A model generated the notes under the pieces. That model was not told the origin of the DNA, made no database searches, and saw only the letters and a program-made list of their open reading frames with translations. Position numbers and translations under genes: made by a program. A stretch of 56,563 nucleotides of DNA from Psychrobacter vallis. Lineage in GTDB: Bacteria; Pseudomonadota; Gammaproteobacteria; Pseudomonadales; Moraxellaceae. Positions 38,879 through 47,445 of the stretch are shown piece after piece. The stretch's first letter is position 1, and every line of letters begins with the position of its first letter. The stretch lies in assembly GCF_904846715.1 (NCBI RefSeq), contig NZ_CAJHBU010000023.1, positions 1-56,563 on the forward strand, read 5' to 3'.

Positions 38879-39710
38879 ATTAACAGTCGCGTCTATATCT
38901 ACTTGTCTATTATTGACGTTAAGCGCGTGTATGCCAGAGAGTAGTACTAAAGAATCGACTGCCAAGCCAGCTGAGCAAACCCAAACGCTGCGTATTGCAG
39001 CGGCTGCCAATTTATCTGATGTACTGCCAAGTATTATTGATGACTATGAATCTGATAAAAGTATTGCTAAGCAGAACATTGAAGTGACCTATGCGTCATC
39101 AGGGAAGTTATACGCGCAAATCAAAGCAGGTGCGCCTTATGATGTGTTTTTGTCTGCCAATCAGGCGTTCCCATCCAAGCTGGCGGCAGAAAGGCCAGCT
39201 AATGCTCCTGCCCAAAACAACCTCTCACACAAGCCATTTACTTATACGCAAGGCCAGTTGGCGCTTTACAGTGTTACCAAGTCTTTAGAAGCATTTAATT
39301 CTACTAGGTTAAACGACGTATTGACGAGTAGCCCTAACAGTAAAATAGCCATTGCCAATCCTGAACTTGCGCCTTATGGTGCCTCGGCAAAGGCATATTT
39401 AGAGTCGCAAAATGCTTATCCTATTTTGAACAAACAAAAACGTTTGATACAAGCAGAAAATATCGGTCAAGCGTTTCAATATGTGCATACTGGCAGTGTC
39501 GATTATGGTCTGGTTGCCCAATCACAACTGATAGCGATTAAAGCCAAGCCTGAGCAGTTTATTACTTTAACGCCAGTGTCCTATCCTGCAATTTTACAAG
39601 ACGGCATCGTAATCAGTGATAGTAGCCTTGCGACAGATTTTACGCATTATCTACGCTCAAATGCAGGGCAACAGCATTTCTTGCAAGCAGGATATTTGCC
39701 AGTTCAATAG
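38838..39710 (+). CDS. modA: Molybdate ABC transporter substrate-binding protein ModA
   Basis: This ~290-residue lipoprotein-type binding protein has a signal with a lipobox-like LTLSAC (Cys near residue 31) and the PBP2 fold starting LRIAAAANLSDVLP (near 54). The ModA-typical ASSGKLYAQIKAGAPYDVFLSA follows near residue 80. It would capture molybdate or tungstate in the periplasm. The start is either ATG 38838 (AGGAG upstream, overlapping moaE by 41 bp) or ATG 38871; the first is preferred on the ribosome binding site. modB follows after 44 bp. Confidence 0.92.
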   Translation: MRMIPLNGSAIMGKLTVASISTCLLLTLSACMPESSTKESTAKPAEQTQTLRIAAAANLSDVLPSIIDDYESDKSIAKQNIEVTYASSGKLYAQIKAGAPYDVFLSANQAFPSKLAAERPANAPAQNNLSHKPFTYTQGQLALYSVTKSLEAFNSTRLNDVLTSSPNSKIAIANPELAPYGASAKAYLESQNAYPILNKQKRLIQAENIGQAFQYVHTGSVDYGLVAQSQLIAIKAKPEQFITLTPVSYPAILQDGIVISDSSLATDFTHYLRSNAGQQHFLQAGYLPVQ

Positions 39711-39754
39711 TCAACGACGCCCTCACCGCAACCAATGAAACGAGCAATGACATT

Positions 39755-40462
39755 ATGATAGACCATTCTCTTATGTCAGATATGCTGAGTCCGTTTTTGG
39801 TAAGTATCAAGCTCGCCAGTGTCACTACCTTATGCTTATTATTTTTCGCAACGCCTTTGGCCTATTGGTTGGCCAAACCCAGTCGTACGCAAATTGGGGC
39901 ACGTCTGAAGGTTCTGCTTATAGGCATCATTGCGATGCCACTCGTGTTGCCTCCTACGGTCATAGGTTTCTATCTGTTGTTATTGTTAAGTCCGAGCGTG
40001 GGCATCGGGCAATGGCTGAGCGCGCATAATATCAGTCCATTGATTTTTACTTTTGAAGGTCTCGTCATCGGTTCCATCATTTACTCTTTGCCTTTTTATA
40101 TACAGCCTGTATATGCCCAGTTTTTGCGCATTCCCCAAAGCGTTATAGAGGTTGCCCATCTCTTAGAACCCAGTTCTTTCAGGCGTTTTATCAGTGTGGC
40201 TTTGCCGCAAGCGCGTGTTGGGATTGTGCTGGGTAGCTTGATTAGCTTTGCCCATACGATTGGTGAGTTTGGTGTGGTGCTGATGATAGGGGGCAGTATT
40301 TCAGGGGAGACGAAGGTAGTATCGATTGCGATATACGAGCAAGTTGAAGCGTTGAATTATGAGGCGGCGCACCTGATGTCTGGCATTCTCATTATCATGG
40401 GAGTCATCATGGTTACATTGATTGCTAGTGTGAGTCGAATGAGTCAGCGTTCGTCAAACTAG
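39755..40462 (+). CDS. modB: Molybdate ABC transporter permease ModB
   Basis: This 235-residue inner-membrane permease has about five or six transmembrane helices. The ABC-interaction loop AHTIGEFGVVLMIGG near residue 166 (EAA-type coupling motif) is intact. The length is normal, so the gene is probably functional. No ATPase gene (modC) follows. The stop codon lies inside CTAGGACGTGTACTCATTT (40459-40477), which resembles the end of the MITE copies, and the next gene is on the opposite strand. ModB would need an ATPase encoded elsewhere to work. Confidence 0.92.
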   Translation: MIDHSLMSDMLSPFLVSIKLASVTTLCLLFFATPLAYWLAKPSRTQIGARLKVLLIGIIAMPLVLPPTVIGFYLLLLLSPSVGIGQWLSAHNISPLIFTFEGLVIGSIIYSLPFYIQPVYAQFLRIPQSVIEVAHLLEPSSFRRFISVALPQARVGIVLGSLISFAHTIGEFGVVLMIGGSISGETKVVSIAIYEQVEALNYEAAHLMSGILIIMGVIMVTLIASVSRMSQRSSN

Positions 40463-40477
40463 GACGTGTACTCATTT
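40459..40477 (+). mobile_element. MITE-end-like scar at the modB stop
   Basis: CTAGGACGTGTACTCATTT differs from the left end of the MITE at 37744 (CTAGGGCGTGTCCTCATTT) at only two of 19 positions. No right end or interior is present. It may be a scar of a deletion or a solitary end, or chance. Confidence 0.4.
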
Positions 40478-40513
40478 GGATCAGTCACTATCACGGCTGA
40501 CTTTTATCCGTTA

Positions 40514-41254
40514 TTAGTTTCTTATCAATTTCCTCTTAATAACCATTCTTTTGAAAAAAACATGAGCCAATGCGCTCGCTATGCTCAATGACATCAACAT
40601 TGAGATAAGGGTATGACTAAAAAAATGATCGCCAAAGAGCATTTTATATAGTCCCATGGTCCATCCCAAAGTAGTGACTATTTCAAATATTTGGTAGCGG
40701 TATCTTCTTAGCGTTGGTAAAAATACTAAGCCATATAATGAGAATCCTGCACTGGCATGTGCTGCTGGAAAGCACTTGGCTGACGTTTTGGCGACTATAT
40801 TTTGCCAAAGATTGAGATAAGGTAAATCACCACCAAAAAGTATCAAATGGTTTGGGCAACTCACGTGGGTGAAAGTTTTGAGCATGGCGATAGTAGTCGG
40901 TACGATGATAATCACGATTAATAGATAACTGATCTCACGAACGGATAAAGGCAAAATATATCTGCTGAGTCTTGAATGGTTTAATGAAAAGCCAGTATTT
41001 AAAGGCATTCTGCATTTAATAACTAAGACAGCTATTAAGTAAATCGCAAATAAGATCAACAGAGCCTTGGGAGCATCATAAAATATGAGTGCATAAGGCT
41101 GCGCGCCTTTTTCTAAAAGCCATTGACCGTTCGCATAAAAAAGCTCGCTGATCTGCATATCTAATTGGCTATGCTCAAATGTTAGTGTCGCAATGACGGT
41201 TAAACATAGTAGCTTAAGCCAGAGCCAATCGGTTGAGTAATGGTCAAAATGCAT
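40514..41254 (-). CDS. PAP2-family membrane phosphatase
   Basis: This 246-residue membrane protein has about five helices and the type 2 phosphatidic-acid phosphatase active site: KCFPAAHASAGF near residue 162 (core His) and GDHFFSHTL near 213 (catalytic His, Asp). The first KxxxxxxRP element is not obvious in the usual form. Possible substrates are lipid A or undecaprenyl pyrophosphate, or phosphatidic acid. It is the last gene of the minus-strand eptA-dgkA block, starting 47 bp after the dgkA stop, and PAP2 genes commonly accompany eptA or mcr in Moraxellaceae. Confidence 0.88.
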   Translation of the reverse strand: MHFDHYSTDWLWLKLLCLTVIATLTFEHSQLDMQISELFYANGQWLLEKGAQPYALIFYDAPKALLILFAIYLIAVLVIKCRMPLNTGFSLNHSRLSRYILPLSVREISYLLIVIIIVPTTIAMLKTFTHVSCPNHLILFGGDLPYLNLWQNIVAKTSAKCFPAAHASAGFSLYGLVFLPTLRRYRYQIFEIVTTLGWTMGLYKMLFGDHFFSHTLISMLMSLSIASALAHVFFKRMVIKRKLIRN

Positions 41255-41301
41255 TGAGACGCCTTATAAAATGTATTTGGTTACGCACATCTAAGAATGA
41301 C

Positions 41302-41799
41302 TCAATGCAAAAGGCTTGAGAGCGCCATTGACCATAAGATAAATACAAGCAGTAATGCCAAAAATTGTGCCGCAGAACCCACATCTTTTGCTATTTTGGC
41401 CAGTGGATGTTGCTTCGTTGAGGTATGGTCAACACTGGCTTCTATACCAGTATTGATTAGCTCAACGATTAAGGATAAAAAGGAGGTGGTTATCAGGAGC
41501 ATTTTTATACTGATAGCGAAAGGCAGGAATAAAGTGCTAGTGAACAATATAAGATTGAGCCAAAGGACTTGTCTAAAAGCCGCCTCGAACTTATAAGCTG
41601 CTCGAAACCCATCTATAGAATATCCTGCTGCTTTTATGATGCGAGAAAAACCTGTTTTGCCCTTAGCCTTATTCGCAAAACTATTTGCTGGCAGGAGCGT
41701 TTTATAGGCGGTTTGGCTTAAAGCGTCATGGTTATTGTTATTGTTATTGTTATGGTCATGCGATTGGGTTTCAAGATGAATAGGATTGATTTTGTCCAT
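41302..41799 (-). CDS. dgkA: Diacylglycerol kinase DgkA
   Basis: This 165-residue protein carries the three-helix DgkA fold in its last ~115 residues, with the catalytic segment NTGIEASVDHTS..HPLAKIAKDVGSAAQFL. It phosphorylates diacylglycerol to phosphatidic acid at the inner membrane. The first ~50 residues are an unusual hydrophilic extension containing seven consecutive Asn encoded by a GTTATT-type tandem repeat at 41731-41753. The start is ATG 41799. A PmrA-type box and -10 lie ~85 bp upstream. The gene is transcribed toward the PAP2 phosphatase, with which it probably forms a unit. Confidence 0.9.
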   Translation of the reverse strand: MDKINPIHLETQSHDHNNNNNNNHDALSQTAYKTLLPANSFANKAKGKTGFSRIIKAAGYSIDGFRAAYKFEAAFRQVLWLNLILFTSTLFLPFAISIKMLLITTSFLSLIVELINTGIEASVDHTSTKQHPLAKIAKDVGSAAQFLALLLVFILWSMALSSLLH

Positions 41800-41882
41800 A
41801 TGGCATTCTCAATAGTCTATTGAATATCAAAGTTCGTGGTAGCTTTTGCATCATTTGAAAACTATGGCAGTAGCGCGCTTTG

Positions 41883-41916
41883 AGTATAAAACAGGGAGCA
41901 TTAAGAAATCGTTAAG
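41883..41916 (-). promoter_or_regulatory. PmrA-type box and -10 upstream of dgkA
   Basis: On the minus strand CTTAAC-5nt-CTTAAT (41900-41916) is followed after 11 nt by TATACT (41883-41888). This is the YTTAAK-N5-YTTAAK direct-repeat pattern of PmrA/BasR sites, overlapping the -35 position. Geometry is identical to the box upstream of eptA. Confidence 0.72.
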
Positions 41917-41941
41917 ACAGTATGAGGACACGGCTTATAGG

Positions 41942-43300
41942 TCATTTATAGTAGATACTAAAAGTACTACCGCCTGACGTATTGGCTTGATGGGTCAGTT
42001 GCCAATCCATATGAGCCATGATGCGTTGGACGATGCTCAGACCCAAACCTGTTCCTTCAACTTTATAACCAGCATAATCGTCCGACACTAAGCCTGAGCT
42101 TAAATTTGTAGGCAAGTCGGCACGCTGACGCTGTTGATCTAGACGCTCGAATCTCTCATAGAGCAATGGCATCATGGCTTCGGGAATACCAAGACCAGTA
42201 TCAGTGACGGTGATTTTTTCGGCATCGATACGGACAATGACTTCACCCTCGTCCGTATATTGGAACGCGTTTTTTATTAAATTTCCTAGTGCCATTTTTA
42301 GTAGTTCAGGTCGCACGTTTGCAACATACTCTGTTTCAGCGCATACGGTGCAAATCAAGGTTTTATGACGGAGTAAATACTGCAAACGTTCTACTTCAGC
42401 TAAAGCGATGCTATTGATAGATGTTTGCGGTGCGTCCAGTTTTTCAGGCGCTCGAGAAAGTAATAATAAAGCGGTGATAATCTCAGATGTCTCTTTTGCG
42501 GTGTTGCTGATACGATTGGTAAATTCGCTCAAACGGCTATTGTTTTGTAATTGTGAGGCCAACACTTCTGATGCGCCCATAATAATGGTTAGAGGCGTGC
42601 GTAATTCGTGGCTGACATCTCCTGTAAAGAGCTGTTCCCGTTTTAAGTACTGTTCAAGCTTATGGTTTTTCTCATCGATGGCACGTGCCAAGACGCCAAC
42701 TTCAGAGGGCAGGTGCGTCAATTGGGTCAAATTTTGATGATTGGTTTCGACGGCGTTTTTTAAATCCAGTAAAGGCTTGGTAATTTGCTTGGAGGATAAC
42801 TGAGAGAATATCGCGGCAATGAGTAAGCTTAAAATGACGGCAACTCTTAAAGCATTGGCAAATATGTCTTCTAATTGCTCAAATATGGTCAACACGGGAT
42901 AGTTTGCCATCACTATTTCCTTATCTTCTAAGTAAGTCAAAATATAGCTTTGTTTGTCTTGATGATAGATAAAAAAATGAAGGTTGGTTTTGGTTTGACC
43001 CGCTTCAGTAGTCACAGTCACAGGTGTTTCTTGGACTGTTTCAGTTGCCATCGTTTTCAAACGCTCAGGCGCACTATCATAAGCGTAGATCTTGATACCT
43101 GGCTCTGCCGTATAAATAGGCTGCGTGCCTTCTTTGCCTTGACTGAGCTCTAACTGTTGCAGCAAGCGGGATTTGACCAGTTCTTGCTCTATTCTGACTT
43201 CAGCATACATAAAAATACTGATGAAAGTGGTGCAAAGTAACAGGGCAAATAAGAAGTATGAAATCCGAAATTTATTGACAATTGAGTCTACACTAAACAT
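41942..43300 (-). CDS. Sensor histidine kinase of the eptA locus (PmrB-like)
   Basis: This ~452-residue kinase has TM1 near residues 11-31, a periplasmic domain of ~115 residues, TM2 near 150-170, a HAMP linker, HisKA with FTGDVSHELRTPLTII (phospho-His near 240) and HATPase_c. The latter shows LIKNAFQYTD, DTGLGIPE and GTGLGLSIV, all intact. The periplasmic domain is much larger than in enteric PmrB and lacks an obvious ExxE iron motif, so the signal is unknown. An in-frame start codon exists 17 codons earlier, at 43351, but ATG 43300 fits better. Its position after the regulator and the PmrA boxes support a PmrAB role. Confidence 0.82.
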   Translation of the reverse strand: MFSVDSIVNKFRISYFLFALLLCTTFISIFMYAEVRIEQELVKSRLLQQLELSQGKEGTQPIYTAEPGIKIYAYDSAPERLKTMATETVQETPVTVTTEAGQTKTNLHFFIYHQDKQSYILTYLEDKEIVMANYPVLTIFEQLEDIFANALRVAVILSLLIAAIFSQLSSKQITKPLLDLKNAVETNHQNLTQLTHLPSEVGVLARAIDEKNHKLEQYLKREQLFTGDVSHELRTPLTIIMGASEVLASQLQNNSRLSEFTNRISNTAKETSEIITALLLLSRAPEKLDAPQTSINSIALAEVERLQYLLRHKTLICTVCAETEYVANVRPELLKMALGNLIKNAFQYTDEGEVIVRIDAEKITVTDTGLGIPEAMMPLLYERFERLDQQRQRADLPTNLSSGLVSDDYAGYKVEGTGLGLSIVQRIMAHMDWQLTHQANTSGGSTFSIYYK

Positions 43301-43451
43301 AGCAAATACTTCATGGTGAAAGGCGGGAGATAGAGCAGCAGTCAATAGCAATAAGAGCGCTCAGAGTAGCGTTCAATCGTTTGATGGTACTGATTTAAAT
43401 ATAGTAGAACATCATCAATGGTTGTGCTATTTTTATTTTGGATTGACTCTA

Positions 43452-44138
43452 TCAGACTCTATCGGAATCAATAATTTGGTAACCGATACCTGCCACCGTC
43501 ATTATCATGGCGTTAGAAAATGGCTTATCGACTTGTGCCCGCACACTATGCATATGGGTTCGTAGCGCATCACTACTCGGAATATCTTCACCCCATACCT
43601 TTTCTTCTAGCTCATTTTTGCTAACGATGCGCGGTGACGCACTCATCAGTATTTGCAATATCTTAAATCCAGTGGGTGTCAGTTTTAACGATTGTCCTGC
43701 ACGTATAACAGTATGCTCTTCAACATTTAAAGACAATCTGCCAACCTCTATACTGTGATCAAAGTGATCGTCTTGATGTCGGCGTATCAGAGCTTTTATA
43801 CGCGATTCTAATTCAACCAATGAGAACGGTTTTACGAGATAATCATCAGCGCCACTATCGAACCCTGCGACTTTATCCAAAATAGTATCACGCGCTGTCA
43901 GCATCAATACGGGAGTTTTATCATGCAGCTCTTCTCTAAGCTTTTTACATAACTTAGTGCCGTCCATACCCGGCAGCATCACATCTAACAATATAACGTC
44001 GTAATGATTATTCGATGCCAGTGTCAAACCACTATAGCCATTATGAGCATTATCTAGGGTGAAGCCTTTAGGCTCAAAAAAAGCATAAATATTGGCGACA
44101 ATATCCGGATTGTCTTCGACGACGAGTATCTTGTACAT
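43452..44138 (-). CDS. OmpR-family response regulator (PmrA-like)
   Basis: This ~228-residue regulator has a receiver with the acidic pair in VVEDN, the phospho-Asp in VILLDVMLPGMDG (near residue 51) and LVKPF (near 103). A C-terminal winged-helix domain of the Trans_reg_C type follows. It lies between eptA and the kinase on one transcript. ATG 44138 gives the usual MYKILVVEDN start; ATG 44153 is also in frame. The two YTTAAK-N5-YTTAAK boxes near eptA and dgkA are the likely operators, making this the PmrA of the locus. That link is inferred from motif and position. Confidence 0.85.
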   Translation of the reverse strand: MYKILVVEDNPDIVANIYAFFEPKGFTLDNAHNGYSGLTLASNNHYDVILLDVMLPGMDGTKLCKKLREELHDKTPVLMLTARDTILDKVAGFDSGADDYLVKPFSLVELESRIKALIRRHQDDHFDHSIEVGRLSLNVEEHTVIRAGQSLKLTPTGFKILQILMSASPRIVSKNELEEKVWGEDIPSSDALRTHMHSVRAQVDKPFSNAMIMTVAGIGYQIIDSDRV

Positions 44139-44183
44139 AAATGTCTCACGCATAAAGGCCAGTAAGATGATGATAAAAAAGAT

Positions 44184-45872
44184 TTACGTAGCACGCTTAA
44201 AAAAGGTGGGCGCGGCGGCGACCTCATCAGTAGTAATACCAAAAAAGCTGAGTAAAGTTGGTGTAATAAAGTCATGCGATACTGGCTGATTAATGCGATG
44301 AGCAAGATCGTTTTCATCAATGCCATTACCAGTAGGCGACCAGACAATCACAGGTATGTGTTTTTGGGCATTGGGGGCAATACCATAAGGCAAACCATGC
44401 AAGTAAATATTGTTTTCACCTAAACTTTCTCCATGATCGCTCATATATACCATAACCACATCATACTCTTGCTCATAAGGTTTTAGCGTATCGATAACGC
44501 TATTTAAAAAATAATCGGTATAGCGAATGGCATTGTCATAGCCATTGATGATTGCTTGACTGTCGCATTTGGACAGCTCATTGGTCATACATACCGGTTT
44601 GAAATTTTCGAATGCTTTGGGATAACGTTTGTAGTAAGCAGGGCCATGATTGCCCATTTGGTGTAATAAAATAAGTGTATCCTGAGGAGTGCCCTCTAAT
44701 TGAACGAGTTTGTCAAAACCCTTAAGCATACCAATATCACGGCATTCGCTATCACAAACTGAGTTAAGCTCAGGCGTTTTATAATCCTCAAAAGTCACTC
44801 GATCTGCGACGCCTTTAGAGCTAGAATTATTGTCTCGCCAAACGACGTTGACCCCTTGTTTGTGTAAGGTATCAAGTACATTTTCATGGTATTCAGCACT
44901 ATTGACATCATAATCCTCTCTGTTGGCATAACTGAACATACAAGGCACCGAATAAGCCGTTGATGTTCCGCAAGCAGTCGCATTTTTAAAACTATAAATA
45001 TTGGGCTGTTTAGCCAGTAGTGGCATGGTATCGCGTGAATAACCATTCAAGTTAATATGATCGGCGCGTACCGTTTCACCTACCACAAATACCATGAGCT
45101 TGGGTTTGGCTTGAGCATTACTATTGCTAGCGACGGGCGTTATTCTTTTAGCATCTGTCGCGTGAAGCAGTAAAGTATCCGGACGGTTCAGTGCATCGGC
45201 ATAGTCGAGACCGAGCTTAACGACAGAATAAACGGGTGTGATTGGATTGGCATAACTTCGGACTATTTTATGTTGCCGAAAAAAGCTGGCATATTGGTCG
45301 CCAAAAGGGAGCAGACAAACGGCTATCAGTGCAATCGCTATTATCAAACTGACTGTTTTTTGTAGTATGGCTCGACGCCAAATAGTATGTTTTATACGAA
45401 TCTTACTAATAACCAACGCGGGTAATATACCCAGCATAAACAGGCGAATAAAAAAGCTTGTCGTCATCAACCCCATCGCTTCTGCTTGATCCGTTTGCAA
45501 GCTATTGATGAGCATATTGCGATCGAAAATAGTCCCATAGCCGTCAGTGAAATAGCCACATATTGCCGCAATCAATAACAGAGCAATCAGCACTGGCTTG
45601 GCAATTGGCCGATAGCAAAGCAGCTGTAATACCAGCCACATTAGCCCAAAGAGCAAGCCAGTAAGAGAGAGTATAAAGCCAATATTAGTACCAAAAGGAT
45701 ATATGTTTAGCACTTGCTCAAAAAAGCCAATATTGGCGGTGCTGACCAAATATAGGGCAACGATTATGATCAGATAGTTAAGATTGATCTCACGATTATA
45801 GAGCTTGCTGATATAAGTTTTATTAGCATTGGCTTTTATTGTGTCGGTAATAAGTACTTGAGAGATTGACAT
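44184..45872 (-). CDS. eptA: Phosphoethanolamine-lipid A transferase EptA (MCR-related)
   Basis: This ~562-residue inner-membrane enzyme has about five N-terminal helices (residues ~30-215) and a C-terminal periplasmic sulfatase-fold domain. Catalytic features are VVGETVRADHINLNGYSRD (near residue 280), the nucleophile Thr in ACGTSTAYSVPCMF (near 315), zinc-site residues and YMSDHGESLGENNIYLHGLP (near 480). It adds phosphoethanolamine from phosphatidylethanolamine to lipid A, which lowers the charge and binding of polymyxins. Moraxellaceae eptA genes are the relatives of plasmid mcr genes. ATG 45872 is preferred over the start at 45887. It heads the regulator and kinase genes and has its own PmrA-type box. 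Confidence 0.92.
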   Translation of the reverse strand: MSISQVLITDTIKANANKTYISKLYNREINLNYLIIIVALYLVSTANIGFFEQVLNIYPFGTNIGFILSLTGLLFGLMWLVLQLLCYRPIAKPVLIALLLIAAICGYFTDGYGTIFDRNMLINSLQTDQAEAMGLMTTSFFIRLFMLGILPALVISKIRIKHTIWRRAILQKTVSLIIAIALIAVCLLPFGDQYASFFRQHKIVRSYANPITPVYSVVKLGLDYADALNRPDTLLLHATDAKRITPVASNSNAQAKPKLMVFVVGETVRADHINLNGYSRDTMPLLAKQPNIYSFKNATACGTSTAYSVPCMFSYANREDYDVNSAEYHENVLDTLHKQGVNVVWRDNNSSSKGVADRVTFEDYKTPELNSVCDSECRDIGMLKGFDKLVQLEGTPQDTLILLHQMGNHGPAYYKRYPKAFENFKPVCMTNELSKCDSQAIINGYDNAIRYTDYFLNSVIDTLKPYEQEYDVVMVYMSDHGESLGENNIYLHGLPYGIAPNAQKHIPVIVWSPTGNGIDENDLAHRINQPVSHDFITPTLLSFFGITTDEVAAAPTFFKRAT

Positions 45873-45900
45873 AAGTAGACGTCTCAACAGAGTGGTAAGA

Positions 45901-45919
45901 ACTGTAATTTTTTTACAGT
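45901..45919 (-). promoter_or_regulatory. Short inverted repeat downstream of the eptA -10
   Basis: ACTGTAA and TTACAGT pair around a 5-nt T-rich loop directly after or within the -10 region of the eptA promoter. It could be an operator or a 5' leader stem. Confidence 0.35.
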
Positions 45920-45948
45920 AACAAATGGCCTGTTAAGAAGATGTTAAG
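45915..45948 (-). promoter_or_regulatory. PmrA-type box and -10 upstream of eptA
   Basis: On the minus strand CTTAAC-5nt-CTTAAC (45932-45948) is followed after 11 nt by TACTGT (45915-45920). This is the direct-repeat PmrA/BasR consensus about 60 bp before the eptA ATG. The second box upstream of dgkA has the same spacing. Confidence 0.75.
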
Positions 45949-46070
45949 GTGATTAGCTTAGATAAAATTTGTACCAGTGCCCATGTGATAATATCGTGTA
46001 TATGTTATTTTTTATCGATTATAGTTCATATTAATGATGAAACAACTGCATATTATAGGTCTACAACGCA

Positions 46071-46117
46071 TAAAAAAGGTAGTGATAATTCATCTATTAG
46101 ATGAGTTATCACTACCA
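46071..46117 (-). terminator. Terminator after the alcohol dehydrogenase
   Basis: A near-perfect 18-bp hairpin, with arms GGTAGTGATAA..CATCT and AGATG..TTATCACTACC, is followed on the minus strand by six T residues. It lies 30 nt downstream of the dehydrogenase stop. Confidence 0.88.
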
Positions 46118-46146
46118 TGATTTAGATTAGCCAATGACAGCCAAAT

Positions 46147-47148
46147 CTAATCTCTTTCTAACACCACTCTGTAGCGAGCGTTGCCACTTTCTAATCTTTC
46201 AAATGCTTCGTTTATCTCAGACATTTTATAGGTTTCAGTGACTGGTTGGATATTATGTCGAGCAGCAAAATCCAGCATTTTGCGCAGGGTTGACGGTGAA
46301 CCAACTGGCGAACCTGATAGACTTTTTTGAGACATAATCATGGGTGCCGTTGCTATCTCTAGTGGTGCTTCTAGTATACCAACAAAGTGTAGTTTGCCTT
46401 TTGGCTTCAAGGTCTTAATCACCAGATCCCAGTTCATATCGACGTTCACTGTTGAGATGATTAAATCAAAAGAACCCGCTGCTTTTTCGATTTCGCTATC
46501 TTCTCTTGAGTTTAAGGAGTGGTGAGCACCCAACTCTTTTGCTTCTTCCATCTTTGAGCTGCTGGTAAAAGCAGTGACTTCACATCCCCACGCATTAGCA
46601 AACTGCAGCGCAAGATGACCTAAACCGCCGATACCAATAACCGCCACTTTAGAGGTGGGTTTGATATCATACTGCATAAGCGGGTTAAACACAGTGACAC
46701 CGCCACACAGTAACGGCCCTACAGAATTAAAATCAAGGCCTTCAGGAATTTTTATGACGCTGGTATCCTTTGCACGTACTTTATCCGCAAAGCCACCATG
46801 ATTACCAATGATTGTACCTTCTTGTTCAGGACATAGGTTTTGGTCTCCACCGATACAGAGGTCACAGACGTTACAATATCCTTTATGCCAGCCAAGTCCG
46901 ACTTTATCGCCCAGCTCAAGATGTTTGACATGCTCGCCTTTGGCCAGCACTTTTCCTGCAACTTCATGTCCACCGACAAACGGGTACTGAGTCATGCCCC
47001 ATTCGTTTTGCCACATGGATAGATCACTGTGGCAGATACCGCAGCTATGCACTTCGATTTCTACTTCGTGATCGCCTAAGGTGCTAGGCTCGTATTGATA
47101 AGGCGCGAACTTGCCACCTTTTTCTGTTGCTGCATAGGCATTAATCAT
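46147..47148 (-). CDS. Zinc-dependent alcohol dehydrogenase (CAD/YahK-like)
   Basis: This 333-residue medium-chain dehydrogenase has the catalytic zinc motif in CGICHSDL (near residue 36) and GGHEVAG (near 59). The four-cysteine structural zinc loop is [15 protein letters not shown] (near 93), and the Rossmann NAD(P) loop is [15 protein letters not shown] (near 170). The pattern places it with cinnamyl-alcohol-dehydrogenase-like, NADP-dependent aldehyde reductases such as E. coli YahK. Substrate is unknown. It has its own strong terminator and a promoter region of ~170 bp. Confidence 0.9.
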   Translation of the reverse strand: MINAYAATEKGGKFAPYQYEPSTLGDHEVEIEVHSCGICHSDLSMWQNEWGMTQYPFVGGHEVAGKVLAKGEHVKHLELGDKVGLGWHKGYCNVCDLCIGGDQNLCPEQEGTIIGNHGGFADKVRAKDTSVIKIPEGLDFNSVGPLLCGGVTVFNPLMQYDIKPTSKVAVIGIGGLGHLALQFANAWGCEVTAFTSSSKMEEAKELGAHHSLNSREDSEIEKAAGSFDLIISTVNVDMNWDLVIKTLKPKGKLHFVGILEAPLEIATAPMIMSQKSLSGSPVGSPSTLRKMLDFAARHNIQPVTETYKMSEINEAFERLESGNARYRVVLERD

Positions 47149-47320
47149 AGTTGTTCCTTGTTTTCTATTTTTGGTAAAATGATTTATAAATATCTAACGA
47201 GTGAGTTTTTAGAGTATCGCTCAAATTTATCTTAAATACGTGAGAAAAGAGTAAGGTAATTGTGTTTTTTTATGAAGTAAAAATAACAAATAGGCATGGA
47301 TTGAGAATTTATATGATACA

Positions 47321-47356
47321 ACAGACACAAAAAAACCTCAAACCATCTAATGTTTG
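47321..47356 (-). repeat. 36-bp repeat / weak terminator downstream of kdpE
   Basis: ACAGACACAAAAAAACCTCAAAC..ATCTAATGTTTGA is almost identical to 56072-56107, on the other side of the kdp locus and in the same orientation. Read on the minus strand it forms a short hairpin followed by a T-run, about 90 nt after the kdpE stop. Confidence 0.65.
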
Positions 47357-47445
47357 AACTGTTCAGCTCTAGTCATCATTAAGAATTAAGCGTTGGTTAC
47401 GGTCTTAACCATAAAATATTAGATATCAGAGCGTAAAGATACAAG

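Noticed and set aside
47385..47396. ATTAAGAATTAAG as a third PmrA box
   Set aside because: The half-sites are only 2 nt apart instead of 5, and it is downstream of kdpE, not in a promoter position.
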